A stretch of DNA of 64,000 bases, taken from Solwaraspora sp. WMMD791 (GTDB lineage Bacteria; Actinomycetota; Actinomycetes; Mycobacteriales; Micromonosporaceae). The DNA lies in the NCBI RefSeq assembly GCF_029581195.1, contig NZ_CP120737.1, positions 806,001-870,000 on the forward strand, written 5' to 3'. The notes under the pieces are model-generated. The model ran no database searches. It worked only from the letters and a program-made list of their open reading frames with translations, and was not told the DNA's origin. The stretch's first letter is position 1. Each line of letters begins with the position of its first letter. A program made the position numbers and the translations under genes. Of this stretch, positions 27,789-37,699 are shown in pieces.

Positions 27789-29216
27789 CAGCTCGGCGCA
27801 GCGACTCCACGATCCACCATTGTCGAGGAACACGGTGAGGGTACGGACCAGGTCGGCGTGGTGGTCCCGGTCGTAGGCCTCCACCGGCCCGAGCAGCCGG
27901 TCCCGGAAGCCACGCCGGGTGCCGACCGGCACCCCGGCCAGCAGCAGCGAGTGCGAGGCGAGTTCGCCGGCCGCGACCACGCTGACCGGGCCCGAGGCGG
28001 ACCCGGCCGCGGAGCGGTGGGCGTGCAGCGCCTCCTCCACCGCCCCGCCGAGACCGGCGGCACCGACGCCGGGCGCGCTGACCCCGAGGGTGAGCCGACC
28101 GCCGCGCAGCCCCGGTGACATCCGGTCGGCGGCGGCGACCAGCGCCGTACCGATCGACGCCGCCATCGGTGGCGGCAGGGCCAGCACGGCGAGCGCCCCC
28201 GACTCGAGATCCGGTTCGAGCAGCGCCACCGCCCGGTCCGGGACCACCCGGCTGAGGAACTCGTCGACCACCGCCACCGTCAACGTGCCGGGGGCGCGCA
28301 TCCCGTCCAACGTCGCGGCGACCGCCACGAACGTCGCGTCCGGATCCAACCGGGCGGCCAACAGCGCCGCCCGCAACCCGGCCACGTCCCCGGGCACCCG
28401 CAGCGCGGCCCGCAACTGCCCGGCCAGCCGGGCCTCGACCCGGGCCACCTCGTCGAGATGGGCCCGCTCCAACGCCACCACACTGGTCAACTCGTCCACC
28501 GTGCCCGGCAGCGCGTCCAGCGCGCCCTGGCAGGCCACCAGCCACGCGGCGAGCCGATGCTCGGCCCGGCCCGGCACCCCGAACACCGAGTACTGCTCAC
28601 CGTCGACCGTGACCGTCGTCGGCAGCCGCTGCGCCGTCAGGAAGGCCCGGCTGAGCGCGTCGGCGACAGTGTCCGGTAGCGGTGCCGTACCAGCCACCAC
28701 CCGGCCACTGGTGGTCAACGTCCAGCAGTCCCGGCCGATCGCGCCGGCCACCGTCGGCAGCAGATCGGCCAGCCGGGCACCGGCCGCCATCGCCGCGACC
28801 AGCCCACGTTGGCGCCCCAGCACCGTCGCCAACGAACTGGCCCGCTGTGCCCACAGTGTCGGGTGCACGTCGTCGATGATGTCCCGGAACGACACGTCGG
28901 CCGGCACCTCGAACAGCGGCAACCGGTGCCGCCGGCAGGCCGTGACCAGATCCCGGGGCACGCTGCCGTGCAGCGCCCCGCCGGCACCGAGTGCGGTCAC
29001 CCCGGCGGCGGCCAGCGCCGACACGAACACCTCCGACTCGGCCGGTCCCCGGTGCCACATCAGGCCGGTCAGCACCAGATCGGCGGCGGCCACGTACCGG
29101 CCCGGGTTGGGCAGGTCGATGACGTTGACCCGGCCCACCGTGCGGTCCCGTCCGTCGTCGCCGGTGAGCGGGACCAGCTTCAGGTGGGCCTTGTCGAGCA
29201 CGTCGGCCAGCAGCAC
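27663..29216 (-). CDS. pucR: PucR-family regulator of purine catabolism
   Basis: 517 residues. The N-terminal PucR domain (MLLADVLDKAHLKLVPLTGDD, YVAAADLVLTGLMW, FVSALAAAGVTALG) and C-terminal helix-turn-helix (LVRTLTVFLDNGGSWSRCAELLHVHVNTLRYRIHRIERLTGRDLS) are both typical. PucR proteins activate purine-use genes when nitrogen is short and urate-pathway intermediates are present. It is divergent from the uricase operon and convergent with xdhC, so it probably controls both units. Confidence 0.9.
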   Translation of the reverse strand: MLLADVLDKAHLKLVPLTGDDGRDRTVGRVNVIDLPNPGRYVAAADLVLTGLMWHRGPAESEVFVSALAAAGVTALGAGGALHGSVPRDLVTACRRHRLPLFEVPADVSFRDIIDDVHPTLWAQRASSLATVLGRQRGLVAAMAAGARLADLLPTVAGAIGRDCWTLTTSGRVVAGTAPLPDTVADALSRAFLTAQRLPTTVTVDGEQYSVFGVPGRAEHRLAAWLVACQGALDALPGTVDELTSVVALERAHLDEVARVEARLAGQLRAALRVPGDVAGLRAALLAARLDPDATFVAVAATLDGMRAPGTLTVAVVDEFLSRVVPDRAVALLEPDLESGALAVLALPPPMAASIGTALVAAADRMSPGLRGGRLTLGVSAPGVGAAGLGGAVEEALHAHRSAAGSASGPVSVVAAGELASHSLLLAGVPVGTRRGFRDRLLGPVEAYDRDHHADLVRTLTVFLDNGGSWSRCAELLHVHVNTLRYRIHRIERLTGRDLSRFEDRVDFFLALRLAAG

Positions 29217-29240
29217 GGGGGTCGCCTCCGGTCACGGTGA

Positions 29241-29277
29241 TTGGATGAACCTCCAAAACCGTACGGCGACGGTGTTT
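29241..29277. promoter_or_regulatory. Paired inverted repeats in the pucR/uraD divergent region
   Basis: TTGGA-N6-TCCAA (29241-29256) overlaps AAACCGT-N6-ACGGTGTTT (29256-29277, one unpaired base). They lie between the PucR gene and the OHCU decarboxylase/uricase operon and are the best candidates for PucR binding sites. Confidence 0.4.
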
Positions 29278-29354
29278 CGTCTTTGGTCCCCGCGCCGCTA
29301 CCGACCCGCTGACCCCGACTGCTTGACTGCTGACCAGCGAAAGGGGTGCCGGGA

Positions 29355-30230
29355 GTGGATCGCGGACTCGACGTGTTCAACACGCTGCCCGCCGACGAGG
29401 CGCGCGCACAGCTGCTGAGCTGCTGCGCCGCGCCGGACTGGGCGGCCGCCGTGGCGGCGGCCCGCCCGTACGGGGACCGGGCGGCGCTGGCCGCGACGGC
29501 TCGTGAGCAGCTGAGCGGGTTACCCTGGCCGCAGGTGCTCGCCGCGGTCGCCGCCCATCCACGCATCGGGCAACCGCCGTCGGGCGAGGGCCGGGAAGCC
29601 AGCTGGTCCCGCCGGGAACAGGCTGCCTCGACCGGCGGCGACCAGCACGGCGACGACGCTGCCCGCGCCGAGTTGGTCACCCTCAACGACGCCTACGAAC
29701 AGCGCTTCGGCTACCGGTTCCTGATCTTCGCCAACGGTCGGGGCGCCGGCGAGCTGGCCGCCGCCGCCCGCCGCCGGCTGCACCACGACGAGGCCACCGA
29801 ACAGGCGGTGGTCCGCGTCGAGCTCGGGCAGATCGCGGCGCTGCGCGTCGGACGACTCGTCGACGACCTCACGCCGACCACCGCCAGCAACGCCGCACCG
29901 CTCTCCACCCACGTGCTGGACACCGCCACCGGCACCCCCGTACCTGGCCTGCCGGTCCGCCTCGACGTCGCCGATCCCCACGCCGACGGCGGCTGGCGCA
30001 CCGTCGCGGCCGGACGGACCGACGCCGACGGGCGGCTGCGGGACTGGGCGCCGGGCCAGGCGTGGACCTGCGGTGGGTACCGGCTGGTGTTCGACGTGGC
30101 CGGGCACCTCGGCGACGCCGGCTTCTACACCGAGATCCCGGTCGCCTTCGTCGTGCGCGACACCGCCCGCCACCACCACGTACCGCTGCTGATCAGCCCG
30201 TACGGCTACACCACCTATCGAGGGAGCTGA
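29355..30230 (+). CDS. Fused OHCU decarboxylase / 5-hydroxyisourate hydrolase
   Basis: About 291 residues from GTG 29355 (AAAGGGG upstream; GTG 29346 is possible). Residues 1-165 are OHCU decarboxylase: FNTLPADEARAQLLSCC, HPRIG, and LNDAYEQRFGYRFLIFANGR. From about residue 180 it is a transthyretin-like 5-hydroxyisourate hydrolase: LSTHVLDTATGTPVPGLPVRLDV, YRLVFDVAGHL, and the signature end HHHVPLLISPYGYTTYRGS. The two steps follow uricase and yield S-allantoin. A fused order (decarboxylase then hydrolase) is known in some bacteria and plants. First gene of the seven-gene operon. Confidence 0.92.
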   Translation: MDRGLDVFNTLPADEARAQLLSCCAAPDWAAAVAAARPYGDRAALAATAREQLSGLPWPQVLAAVAAHPRIGQPPSGEGREASWSRREQAASTGGDQHGDDAARAELVTLNDAYEQRFGYRFLIFANGRGAGELAAAARRRLHHDEATEQAVVRVELGQIAALRVGRLVDDLTPTTASNAAPLSTHVLDTATGTPVPGLPVRLDVADPHADGGWRTVAAGRTDADGRLRDWAPGQAWTCGGYRLVFDVAGHLGDAGFYTEIPVAFVVRDTARHHHVPLLISPYGYTTYRGS

Positions 30231-30233
30231 CTG

Positions 30234-31094
30234 ATGGGGATCGTCCTGGGTCCGAACCGCTACGGCAAGGCGGAAACCCGGGTGGTACGGGTCGACCGTG
30301 CCGCCGATCGGCACACCCTGACCGACCTCACCGTCTCCGTGGCGCTCGCCGGCGACCTCGCCGCCACCCACCTCACCGGCGACAACCGTCAGGTGCTGCC
30401 GACCGACACCCAGAAGAACACCGTGTACGCGTTCGCCCGCCAGCACGGCATCGCCAGCGCCGAGGAGTTCGGCCTGCTGCTGGCCCGGCACTTCGTGGAC
30501 AGCCAGACCAGCATCGACCGGGCCCGGGTCGACATCGCCCAGCACGACTGGCACCGGCTCGGTCCGCACTCGTTCGCCCGCGACGGTGGACACACCCGCA
30601 CCGCCACGGTGCGCTACGACGGCCAGCGGGCGGAGGTCGTCGCCGGCCTGACCGGCCTGGTCCTGCTCAACTCCACCGACTCGGAGTTCCGCGGCTACGT
30701 CGTCGACCCGTACACCACGCTGCCCGAGACCGACGACCGGATCCTGGCCACCGCCGTGGACGCCCAGTGGCGCTACGCCGGGACCGACCCGGCCGGTGGC
30801 TTCGACGCCGCGCACGCCGACGTCCGGCGGGCCCTGATCGACGCGTTCGTCGGCACCTACAGCCGGTCGCTGCAGCAGACCTTGTACGCGATGGGGGAGC
30901 GGGTGCTCACCGACTGCCCGGACGTGGTGGAGGTGCGCCTGGCCCTGCCGAACAAGCACCACCTGCCGGTCGACCTCGACCCGTTCGGGCTGGACAACCC
31001 CGGCACCGTGTTCGTCGCGACCGACCGCCCGTACGGCCTGATCGAGGGCACCGTGGCCCGCGACGACGCCCCGCCGGCGCTGGGCGACTGGTGA
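30234..31094 (+). CDS. Urate oxidase (uricase)
   Basis: 286 residues, full length. Conserved elements: LGPNRYGKAETRVVRV (catalytic-Lys region), LPTDTQKNTVYAFARQHG, NSTDSEFRGYVVDPYTTLPETDDRILAT, and the NKHHLPVDL segment near the end. It oxidises urate to 5-hydroxyisourate, the substrate of the preceding fusion protein. It starts 3 bp after that gene and its TGA overlaps the next ATG. Confidence 0.96.
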   Translation: MGIVLGPNRYGKAETRVVRVDRAADRHTLTDLTVSVALAGDLAATHLTGDNRQVLPTDTQKNTVYAFARQHGIASAEEFGLLLARHFVDSQTSIDRARVDIAQHDWHRLGPHSFARDGGHTRTATVRYDGQRAEVVAGLTGLVLLNSTDSEFRGYVVDPYTTLPETDDRILATAVDAQWRYAGTDPAGGFDAAHADVRRALIDAFVGTYSRSLQQTLYAMGERVLTDCPDVVEVRLALPNKHHLPVDLDPFGLDNPGTVFVATDRPYGLIEGTVARDDAPPALGDW

Positions 31095-32488
31095 TGCTGG
31101 CCATCAGCGGCGCGGCGATCGCCACCGTCGACGCCGCCGGCACCGAACACCGCACCGGGCACCTCGTCGTCGGCGACGACGGCCGGATCGCCGCCGTCGG
31201 CCCCGGCGACGTGCCCGCCGACCTGCTGGCCCGGCTCACCGGCGGCGACCCCGACCGGGTACGGCGCATCGACGGCACCGGCTGCCTGGCCACCCCCGGC
31301 CTGGTCAACACCCACCATCACCTGTACCAGTGGGCCACCCGGGGCCTGGCCCAGTCCGACGACCTGTTCGGCTGGCTCACCACCCTCTACCCGATCTGGT
31401 CGCGCATCGACGCCGACACCGTGCACGCCGCCGCCGCCGCGAACCTCGGTTGGCTGGCGTTGTCCGGCTGCACCACCAGCACCGACCACCACTACGTGTT
31501 CCCCCACGACGGCGGGGACCTGTTCGCCGCCGAGGTCGCCGCCGCCGCCCGGATCGGCCTGCGATTCCACCCGTGCCGGGGTTCCATGGACCTTGGCCGT
31601 TCCGCCGGCGGTCTGCCGCCGGACTCCGTCGTCGAGGACACCGACGCCGCGTTGGCCGCCACCGAGGCCGCCATCGACCGGTGGCACGACCCGTCGCCGG
31701 AGTCGATGCTGCGGGTCGCCGTCGCCCCCTGCTCGCCGTTCTCGGTCACCCCGCGCCTGATGCGCGAGTCAGCCGAGCTGGCCCGCCGCCGGGGCGTACG
31801 GCTGCACACCCACCTCGCCGAAACCGTCGAGGAGGAGCAGTACTGCCAGGCCACCCACGGCTGCACCCCGGTGCAGTACGCCGACGACCTCGGCTGGCTC
31901 GGCGACGACGTGTGGCTGGCGCACGGGGTCCACCTCGACGACGCCGCCGTGGCCCGCCTCGGCGCCACCGGCACCGGCGTGGCGCACTGCCCCAGCTCCA
32001 ACGCCCGCCTCGGGGCCGGTACCGCCCGGGTCACCGACCTGCTCGCCGCCGGCGTCCCCGTCGGGCTCGGCGTCGACGGTGCCGCCAGCCAGGAAGCCGG
32101 CCACCTCGGCGAGGAACTGCGCCAGGCCCTGTACGCGGCCCGGCTGCGCGGCGGCCCGGCCGCGATGACCGCCCGAGACGCCCTCGCCCTGGGCACCATC
32201 GGCGGGGCCCGCTGCCTCGGCCGGGACGCCGACATCGGCTCCCTGCAGGTCGGCAAACTCGCCGACGTGGCGCTGTGGCGCCTCGACGGGCTCGGCCACG
32301 CCGGCATCGACGACCCGGTCGCCGCCCTGGTGCTCGGCCCACCCGCCCCGGTGGAACTGCTGCTGGTCGGCGGTCGCCCGGTCGTCGAGAGCGCCGAACT
32401 GCGCACCGCCGACGCCGCCGACCTGGCCGCCGGGGCCGCGCACGCCCATCGCGTACTGACCACCACGGCCCGCCCTGAACAGGAGTGA
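31094..32488 (+). CDS. 8-oxoguanine/guanine-type amidohydrolase deaminase
   Basis: 464 residues from ATG 31094, which overlaps the uricase stop. Amidohydrolase metal ligands: GLVNTHHHLYQW (H74-76), LHTHLAETVEEEQYCQ, AHGVHLDD, and the Asp in LGVDGAASQE. SSNARLGAG and GCTTSTDHHYVFPH match the atrazine chlorohydrolase-like subgroup in which 8-oxoguanine deaminases are found next to uricase in actinomycetes. The product of 8-oxoguanine deamination is urate. Guanine deaminase activity is the alternative. Confidence 0.8.
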   Translation: MLAISGAAIATVDAAGTEHRTGHLVVGDDGRIAAVGPGDVPADLLARLTGGDPDRVRRIDGTGCLATPGLVNTHHHLYQWATRGLAQSDDLFGWLTTLYPIWSRIDADTVHAAAAANLGWLALSGCTTSTDHHYVFPHDGGDLFAAEVAAAARIGLRFHPCRGSMDLGRSAGGLPPDSVVEDTDAALAATEAAIDRWHDPSPESMLRVAVAPCSPFSVTPRLMRESAELARRRGVRLHTHLAETVEEEQYCQATHGCTPVQYADDLGWLGDDVWLAHGVHLDDAAVARLGATGTGVAHCPSSNARLGAGTARVTDLLAAGVPVGLGVDGAASQEAGHLGEELRQALYAARLRGGPAAMTARDALALGTIGGARCLGRDADIGSLQVGKLADVALWRLDGLGHAGIDDPVAALVLGPPAPVELLLVGGRPVVESAELRTADAADLAAGAAHAHRVLTTTARPEQE

Positions 32489-32493
32489 CGCCC

Positions 32494-34089
32494 ATGTCCC
32501 GCACCCAGGCCGCGCAGTCGGCCGTACCGTCGGGTGACGTCGCGGACGTCCTCACCGACGACGCCGTCGCCTTCCTCACCGACCTGCACCGGCGCTTCGC
32601 CGGCCGCCGCGCCGACCTGCTCGCGGCCCGCCGCCGCCGACGCGCCGAGATCGCCCGCACCGGCCGGCTGGACCTGCGGCCGGACACCGCCGCCGTGCGC
32701 GCCGGGGACTGGACCGTACCGCCGCCACCGGCGGACCTGACCGACCGGCGGGTCGAGATCACCGGACCCACCGACCGGAAGATGACGATCAACGCGTTGA
32801 ACTCCGGCGCCCGCGTCTGGCTGGCCGACCTGGAGGACGCCAACACCCCGCACTGGGCCAACGTGATCGGCGGGCAGCGCAACCTGGCCGACGCCGTCCG
32901 GCGCACCATCACGCTGCGGACCGAGGCGAGGACCTACCGGCTCGGCCCCGGCCCGTACCCGACGATCGTGGTCCGCCCCCGGGGCTGGCACCTCGACGAA
33001 CGCCACCTCGACATCGACGGCGGTCCCGCCGTCGGCGCTCTAGTCGACGCCGGACTGTACCTGTTCCACAACGCCGCCGAACTGCTGCGCCGCGACAGCG
33101 GACCGTACCTCTACCTGCCGAAACTGGAAAGCCACGAGGAGGCGGCTCTCTGGCACGACGTGTTCGCCCACACCGAGGCCACCCTCGGCCTGCCGACCGG
33201 CAGCATCCGGGCCACCGTCCTGATCGAGACGATCACCGCCGCGTTCGAGATGGACGAGATCCTCTGGGCCCTCGGCCCGTACGCCACCGGCCTCAACGCC
33301 GGCCGCTGGGACTACCTGTTCAGCATCATCAAGAACTTCCGCGACGCCGGGGAGGAGTTCGTGCTGCCCGACCGGTCGGCGGTGACGATGACCGCACCGT
33401 TCATGCGGGCCTACACCGAACTGCTCGTCGCCACCTGCCACCGGCGGGGGGCGATGGCGATCGGCGGCATGTCGGCGTTCATCCCGAACCGGCGTGACAC
33501 CGAGGCGACCGCCCGCGCCGTCGACCAGGTCCGGGCCGACAAGCTCCGCGAGGCCGGCGACGGTTTCGACGGCTCCTGGGTGGCCCACCCCGATCTGGTG
33601 CCGGTCTGTCGGGAAGTCTTCGACGAGGTCCTCGGGGACCGGCCCCACCAGCTGGACCGGCAGCGCCCGGACGTGTCGGTCACCGCCGATCAGCTGCTCG
33701 ACGTCGCCGCCACCGGCGGGGCCGTCACCGCCGCCGGGCTGCGCGGCAACGTCGCGGTCGCGCTGCGCTATCTGGAGGCGTGGCTGCGTGGCAACGGCGC
33801 CGTCGCGATCAACAACCTGATGGAGGACGCCGCCACCGCCGAGATCTCCCGCTCGCAGATCTGGCAGTGGATCCACAACGGGGTACGGCTGTCCGACGGC
33901 ACCCCGGTCACCGCCGACCTGGTGCGCGCCATCGGCGAGGCCGAACTCGCCGCGATCCGCGCCGAGACGACCAGCGAGGACTGGACGGCCAGCCGGTTTG
34001 CGGACGCCTGGTCCCTGTTCGTCGAGGTCGCCCTCGCCGACGACTTCGTCGACTTCCTCACCCTGCCGGCGTACCGGCTGATCGACTGA
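32494..34089 (+). CDS. aceB: Malate synthase A
   Basis: 531 residues from ATG 32494 (AGGAG upstream). Family signatures: INALNSGARVWLADLEDANTPHWANVIGGQRNL, PYLYLPKLESHEEAALWHDVF, IRATVLIETITAAFEMDEIL, GLNAGRWDYLFSIIKNF, RRGAMAIGGMSAFIP and VAINNLMEDAATAEISRSQIWQW. It joins glyoxylate with acetyl-CoA. Here, away from isocitrate lyase and inside an allantoin operon, it most likely consumes the glyoxylate released by ureidoglycolate breakdown. Confidence 0.96.
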   Translation: MSRTQAAQSAVPSGDVADVLTDDAVAFLTDLHRRFAGRRADLLAARRRRRAEIARTGRLDLRPDTAAVRAGDWTVPPPPADLTDRRVEITGPTDRKMTINALNSGARVWLADLEDANTPHWANVIGGQRNLADAVRRTITLRTEARTYRLGPGPYPTIVVRPRGWHLDERHLDIDGGPAVGALVDAGLYLFHNAAELLRRDSGPYLYLPKLESHEEAALWHDVFAHTEATLGLPTGSIRATVLIETITAAFEMDEILWALGPYATGLNAGRWDYLFSIIKNFRDAGEEFVLPDRSAVTMTAPFMRAYTELLVATCHRRGAMAIGGMSAFIPNRRDTEATARAVDQVRADKLREAGDGFDGSWVAHPDLVPVCREVFDEVLGDRPHQLDRQRPDVSVTADQLLDVAATGGAVTAAGLRGNVAVALRYLEAWLRGNGAVAINNLMEDAATAEISRSQIWQWIHNGVRLSDGTPVTADLVRAIGEAELAAIRAETTSEDWTASRFADAWSLFVEVALADDFVDFLTLPAYRLID

Positions 34090-35297
34090 TGCCCCGGCTC
34101 GCTGCGGCGGACTACGCCGCCATCGACGACCGCCTCGCCGAGGTCGACGCCGCCCTGCGGCAGCGCTACCCCGGCCACACGCCGCAACGCCAGCCGGTGC
34201 ACACCGTCTACGTGCCCGCCGACCGGGTCACCGCCGACCTGGTGCCGACCTGGGGCGCGGCGGCACTGGCCACGCTGGACGCGCACCCGCCGACGCCGTA
34301 CCCGGCCGAGCTGGACCACCGGGTACGGGCCAAGCTCGCCCGCGAACCAGTGGAGGACCTGCGCATCGACGTCGAGGACGGCTACGGCGTACGCGACGAC
34401 GCAGCCGAGGACGCCCACCTGCGGGCGGCGGCCCATGCGCTGACGACGGCACGGGCCGCCGGCACGGCACCACCGTGGGTCGGCGTACGGATCAAGTCGC
34501 TGGAAGCGGCGACCCGCCGCCGTGCGATCCGCAGCCTCGACCTGTTCCTCGACGCCTGCGGCGGGCCCCCCGCCGGATTCGTGGTCACCCTGCCGAAGGT
34601 GAGTCACCCCGGCCAGATCGCCGCCATGGTCGAGGTGTGCGAGCGGTTGGAGCAGGCGTACGGGCTGGCCCGCGACACACTGCGGTTCGAGATCCAGATC
34701 GAGACGCCGGCGGCCGTGCTCGGCGCCGACGGCCGCGCCACCGTCGCCACGCTGATCGGCGAATCGGCCGGCCGCTGCACCGGGCTGCACTTCGGCACCT
34801 ACGACTACGGAACCGGATGCGGGGTCGCCGCCGATTACCTGAGTATGGACCACCCCAGCTCCGACCATGCCAAGGCCGTCATGCAGGTCGCCGCGGCCGG
34901 CACCGGTGTACGGCTCAGCGACGGCTCCACCAACGTTCTGCCGGTCGGCGACACCGCCGCCGTGCACGCCGCCTGGCGGCAGCACGCCAACCTGGTACGT
35001 CGATCCCTCGAACGCGGCTTCTACCAGGGCTGGGATCTGCACCCCGGGCAGCTGCCGACCCGGTTCGCCGCCACCTACGCCTTCTACCGCGACGGGCGGG
35101 CGTCGACCGTGGCCCGGCTCGCCGCCTACCTCGACCGCCGGGCCGGCGGCATCCTCGACGAACCGGCCACTGCCCGGGCACTGGCAGGGTTCCTGCTGCG
35201 TGGACTCGACTGCGGTGCCCTCGACACCGCCGAGGTCGGGTTCAGCCGCACCGACCTGGTCGCGGTGGCGCAACCGACCCAGGGAGCCGCCGCATGA
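34089..35297 (+). CDS. CitE/HpcH-aldolase-like protein (DUF6986-type)
   Basis: 402 residues; the ATG overlaps the malate synthase stop (ATGA). VEDLRIDVEDGYGVRDD, FVVTLPKVSHPGQIAAMVEVCERLEQAYG, RFEIQIETPAAVLGADGRATVATLIGESAGRCTGLHFGTYDYGTGCGV show a CitE/malyl-CoA-lyase-like barrel with an Asp-Glu metal site. HPGQLPTRFAATYAFYRDG lies near the end. Such genes recur beside malate synthase and allantoinase in actinomycetes. The reaction is not established; a C-C lyase or aldolase linked to glyoxylate is plausible. Confidence 0.75.
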   Translation: MPRLAAADYAAIDDRLAEVDAALRQRYPGHTPQRQPVHTVYVPADRVTADLVPTWGAAALATLDAHPPTPYPAELDHRVRAKLAREPVEDLRIDVEDGYGVRDDAAEDAHLRAAAHALTTARAAGTAPPWVGVRIKSLEAATRRRAIRSLDLFLDACGGPPAGFVVTLPKVSHPGQIAAMVEVCERLEQAYGLARDTLRFEIQIETPAAVLGADGRATVATLIGESAGRCTGLHFGTYDYGTGCGVAADYLSMDHPSSDHAKAVMQVAAAGTGVRLSDGSTNVLPVGDTAAVHAAWRQHANLVRRSLERGFYQGWDLHPGQLPTRFAATYAFYRDGRASTVARLAAYLDRRAGGILDEPATARALAGFLLRGLDCGALDTAEVGFSRTDLVAVAQPTQGAAA

Positions 35298-36616
35298 CCG
35301 TCGACCTGGTGCTGCGGTCCCGCCGCACGGTACTGCCCGACGGTGAACGGCCCGCCGCCGTCGCGGTCGGCGGCGGTCGGATCGTCGCCGTCACCGACTA
35401 CCGGGAACAGGTGCCGGCGACCGTCGACACCGACCTCGGCGACGTCGCCCTGCTGCCCGGACTCGTCGACACCCACGTGCACGTCAACGAACCCGGCCGT
35501 ACCGAATGGGAAGGGTTCGCCACGGCCACCCTCGCCGCCGCCGCCGGCGGCGTCACCACCATCGTCGACATGCCGCTGAACAGCCTGCCACCGACCGTCG
35601 ACGCGGCCGCGTTGGCGGTCAAGCAGCAGGCCGCCACCGGGCGGTGCCATGTGGACGTCGGGTTCTGGGGTGGCGCGGTGCCCGGAAACGCGCCCGCGTT
35701 GCCCGACCTGTACGCCGCCGGGGTCTTCGGGTTCAAGGCGTTCCTGGCCGACTCGGGGGTGCCGGAGTTCCCACCACTGGACGCCGGACAACTCGCCGCC
35801 GCGTTCGCCGCCGTACCCGCGTTGTTCGTCATCCACGCCGAGCAACCCGACCAGCTGCACACTGCCGTCTCCTCCACCCGCTACCGGGACTTCCTCGCCA
35901 GCCGGCCGCCCGCCGCCGAGGTCGACGCCGTGACCTCGGCCATCGACGTGGCCCGGCGCGGCAACGCCCGGATACACATCCTGCACCTGTCCGCCGCTGG
36001 CGCGCTGCCGGTGCTGGCCGCCGCCCGCCGGGCGGGTCTGCCGGTCAGCGCCGAAACCTGTCCGCACTACCTGACCCTGTCGGCGGAGGAGATCCCGGAC
36101 GGTGCCACCGAGTTCAAGTGCTGCCCGCCGATCCGCGACCGCGCCAACCAGGACGCCCTGTGGGCGGCACTCGCCGACGGCACCATCTCCTGTGTCGTCT
36201 CCGACCATTCGCCCTGCCTGCCGGCGCTCAAGACCCCCGACACCGGGGACTTCTCCACCGCCTGGGGCGGGATCGCCTCCGTACAGATGGGCCTGCCGGC
36301 GGTCTGGACCGAGGCGCGCCGGCGCGGATTCGGTCTCGGCGACGTGGTCCGCTGGATGGCCGAAGGCCCGGCGGACCTGGTCGGCCTGGCCGACAAGGGG
36401 CGGATCGTGGTCGGGGCACAGGCCGACCTGGTCGCCTTCGACCCGACGCCGAGCTACCACGTCGACCCGGGCCGGTTGCGCCAGCGGCACCCGGTCTCCC
36501 CGTACAACGGACGACGCCTGACCGGCATCGTCCGCGCCACCTGGCTGCGCGGCGCGCCGATCACCCCGGACGCGCCGCGCGGCCGCCTGATCACGAGAGG
36601 GACGGATGACCGGTAG
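35294..36616 (+). CDS. allB: Allantoinase
   Basis: 440 residues from ATG 35294, overlapping the preceding stop. Metal ligands and signatures: LVDTHVHVNEPGRTEWEGF, GGVTTIVDMPLNSLPPT, GVFGFKAFLADSGVPEF (carbamylated Lys), FVIHAEQPDQ, IHILHLSAAGALP, AETCPHYLTL, VVSDHSPC and WGGIASVQMGLP. Converts allantoin to allantoate; allantoicase follows and overlaps by 11 bp. Confidence 0.95.
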   Translation: MTVDLVLRSRRTVLPDGERPAAVAVGGGRIVAVTDYREQVPATVDTDLGDVALLPGLVDTHVHVNEPGRTEWEGFATATLAAAAGGVTTIVDMPLNSLPPTVDAAALAVKQQAATGRCHVDVGFWGGAVPGNAPALPDLYAAGVFGFKAFLADSGVPEFPPLDAGQLAAAFAAVPALFVIHAEQPDQLHTAVSSTRYRDFLASRPPAAEVDAVTSAIDVARRGNARIHILHLSAAGALPVLAAARRAGLPVSAETCPHYLTLSAEEIPDGATEFKCCPPIRDRANQDALWAALADGTISCVVSDHSPCLPALKTPDTGDFSTAWGGIASVQMGLPAVWTEARRRGFGLGDVVRWMAEGPADLVGLADKGRIVVGAQADLVAFDPTPSYHVDPGRLRQRHPVSPYNGRRLTGIVRATWLRGAPITPDAPRGRLITRGTDDR

Positions 36617-37685
36617 CCGCGTATCCTCCACCCTGCCCGACCTGCCGGGCGACTTCGACCTGACCTGGTTGCCCGACCTGGCCTCCCGCGCGCTCGGCGG
36701 GGGCGTGGTGAGCGCCAACGACGAGTTCTTCGCTGCCGCCGACAATCTGGTCGATCCGCGTCCGCCGGTCTTCGCCGCCGGCACCTTCGGTGCCAAGGGC
36801 CAGGTGTACGACGGCTGGGAGACCCGACGTCGCCGCCAGCCCGGATCGGACCATGCCATCGTCCGACTCGGTGCACCCGGCATCGCGCGGGCCGTCGTCA
36901 TCGACACCGCCTACTTCACCGGCAACTATCCGCCGTACGCGACGGTCGACGGCTGCTGCCTGACCGGTCACCCTGGGCCAGCGGAGCTTGCCGCAGCGCG
37001 GTGGACCCCGGTGGTGGCGCGGACCGCGTTGGCCGGCAACGACCGGGTGGTGATCCCGGTGGACGCACCGGGGCGGCTGACCCATGTCCGGCTGACGATC
37101 CATCCCGACGGCGGGGTCGCCCGGCTGCGGGTGCATGGCGAGCCGGTGCCCGATCCACAGCTGCTGACCGAGGTACTGGACCTCGCCGCGGTGGAGAACG
37201 GCGGCCGGGTCGAGGCGTGCAGCGACCGGTTCTACGGCTCGCCCCAGCAGTTGCTGCTGCCCGGCCCGGCCCGCACGATGGGGGAGGGCTGGGAGACCGC
37301 GCGCCGTCGCGACGACGGCAACGACTGGGTGCAGGTACGGCTGGGTGCGCCCGGCGTCGTCGAGCTTGTCGAACTGGACACCAGCCACTTCAAGGGCAAC
37401 GCGCCGGCCGCTGCCCGGCTGCGGTGCCGCGACGCCTCGGCTACCGTCGGTGGCGCGGCGACGGCTGCTGTCGACGAACCGGATCGCTGGCACGACCTGC
37501 TGCCGGTCACCCCGTTGCAGCCGGACACCCGGCACCGGTTCCGGTTGTCCGCACCTCGCGCCGCGACCCATGTGCGGCTGGACATCTTCCCCGACGGCGG
37601 GATGGCCCGGCTGCGGCTGTTCGGGCGGTTGACCGAGGACGGTGCCGCATACCTGGCGAGTCGGCATGGAGCGCCACCGGTCTGA
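36606..37685 (+). CDS. alc: Allantoicase
   Basis: 359 residues. Two similar halves, as in the family, each with GWETxRRR (YDGWETRRRRQPG and GEGWETARRRDDGND), SDHAIVRLGAPG or NDWVQVRLGAPG, and an IDTAYFTGN or LDTSHFKGN strand. Also ANDEFFAAADNLV near the start. It splits allantoate into urea and ureidoglycolate. Last gene of the operon; a strong hairpin follows. No urease or ureidoglycolate lyase gene is in the window. Confidence 0.95.
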   Translation: MTGSRVSSTLPDLPGDFDLTWLPDLASRALGGGVVSANDEFFAAADNLVDPRPPVFAAGTFGAKGQVYDGWETRRRRQPGSDHAIVRLGAPGIARAVVIDTAYFTGNYPPYATVDGCCLTGHPGPAELAAARWTPVVARTALAGNDRVVIPVDAPGRLTHVRLTIHPDGGVARLRVHGEPVPDPQLLTEVLDLAAVENGGRVEACSDRFYGSPQQLLLPGPARTMGEGWETARRRDDGNDWVQVRLGAPGVVELVELDTSHFKGNAPAAARLRCRDASATVGGAATAAVDEPDRWHDLLPVTPLQPDTRHRFRLSAPRAATHVRLDIFPDGGMARLRLFGRLTEDGAAYLASRHGAPPV

Positions 37686-37699
37686 CCCCGGGATACGCG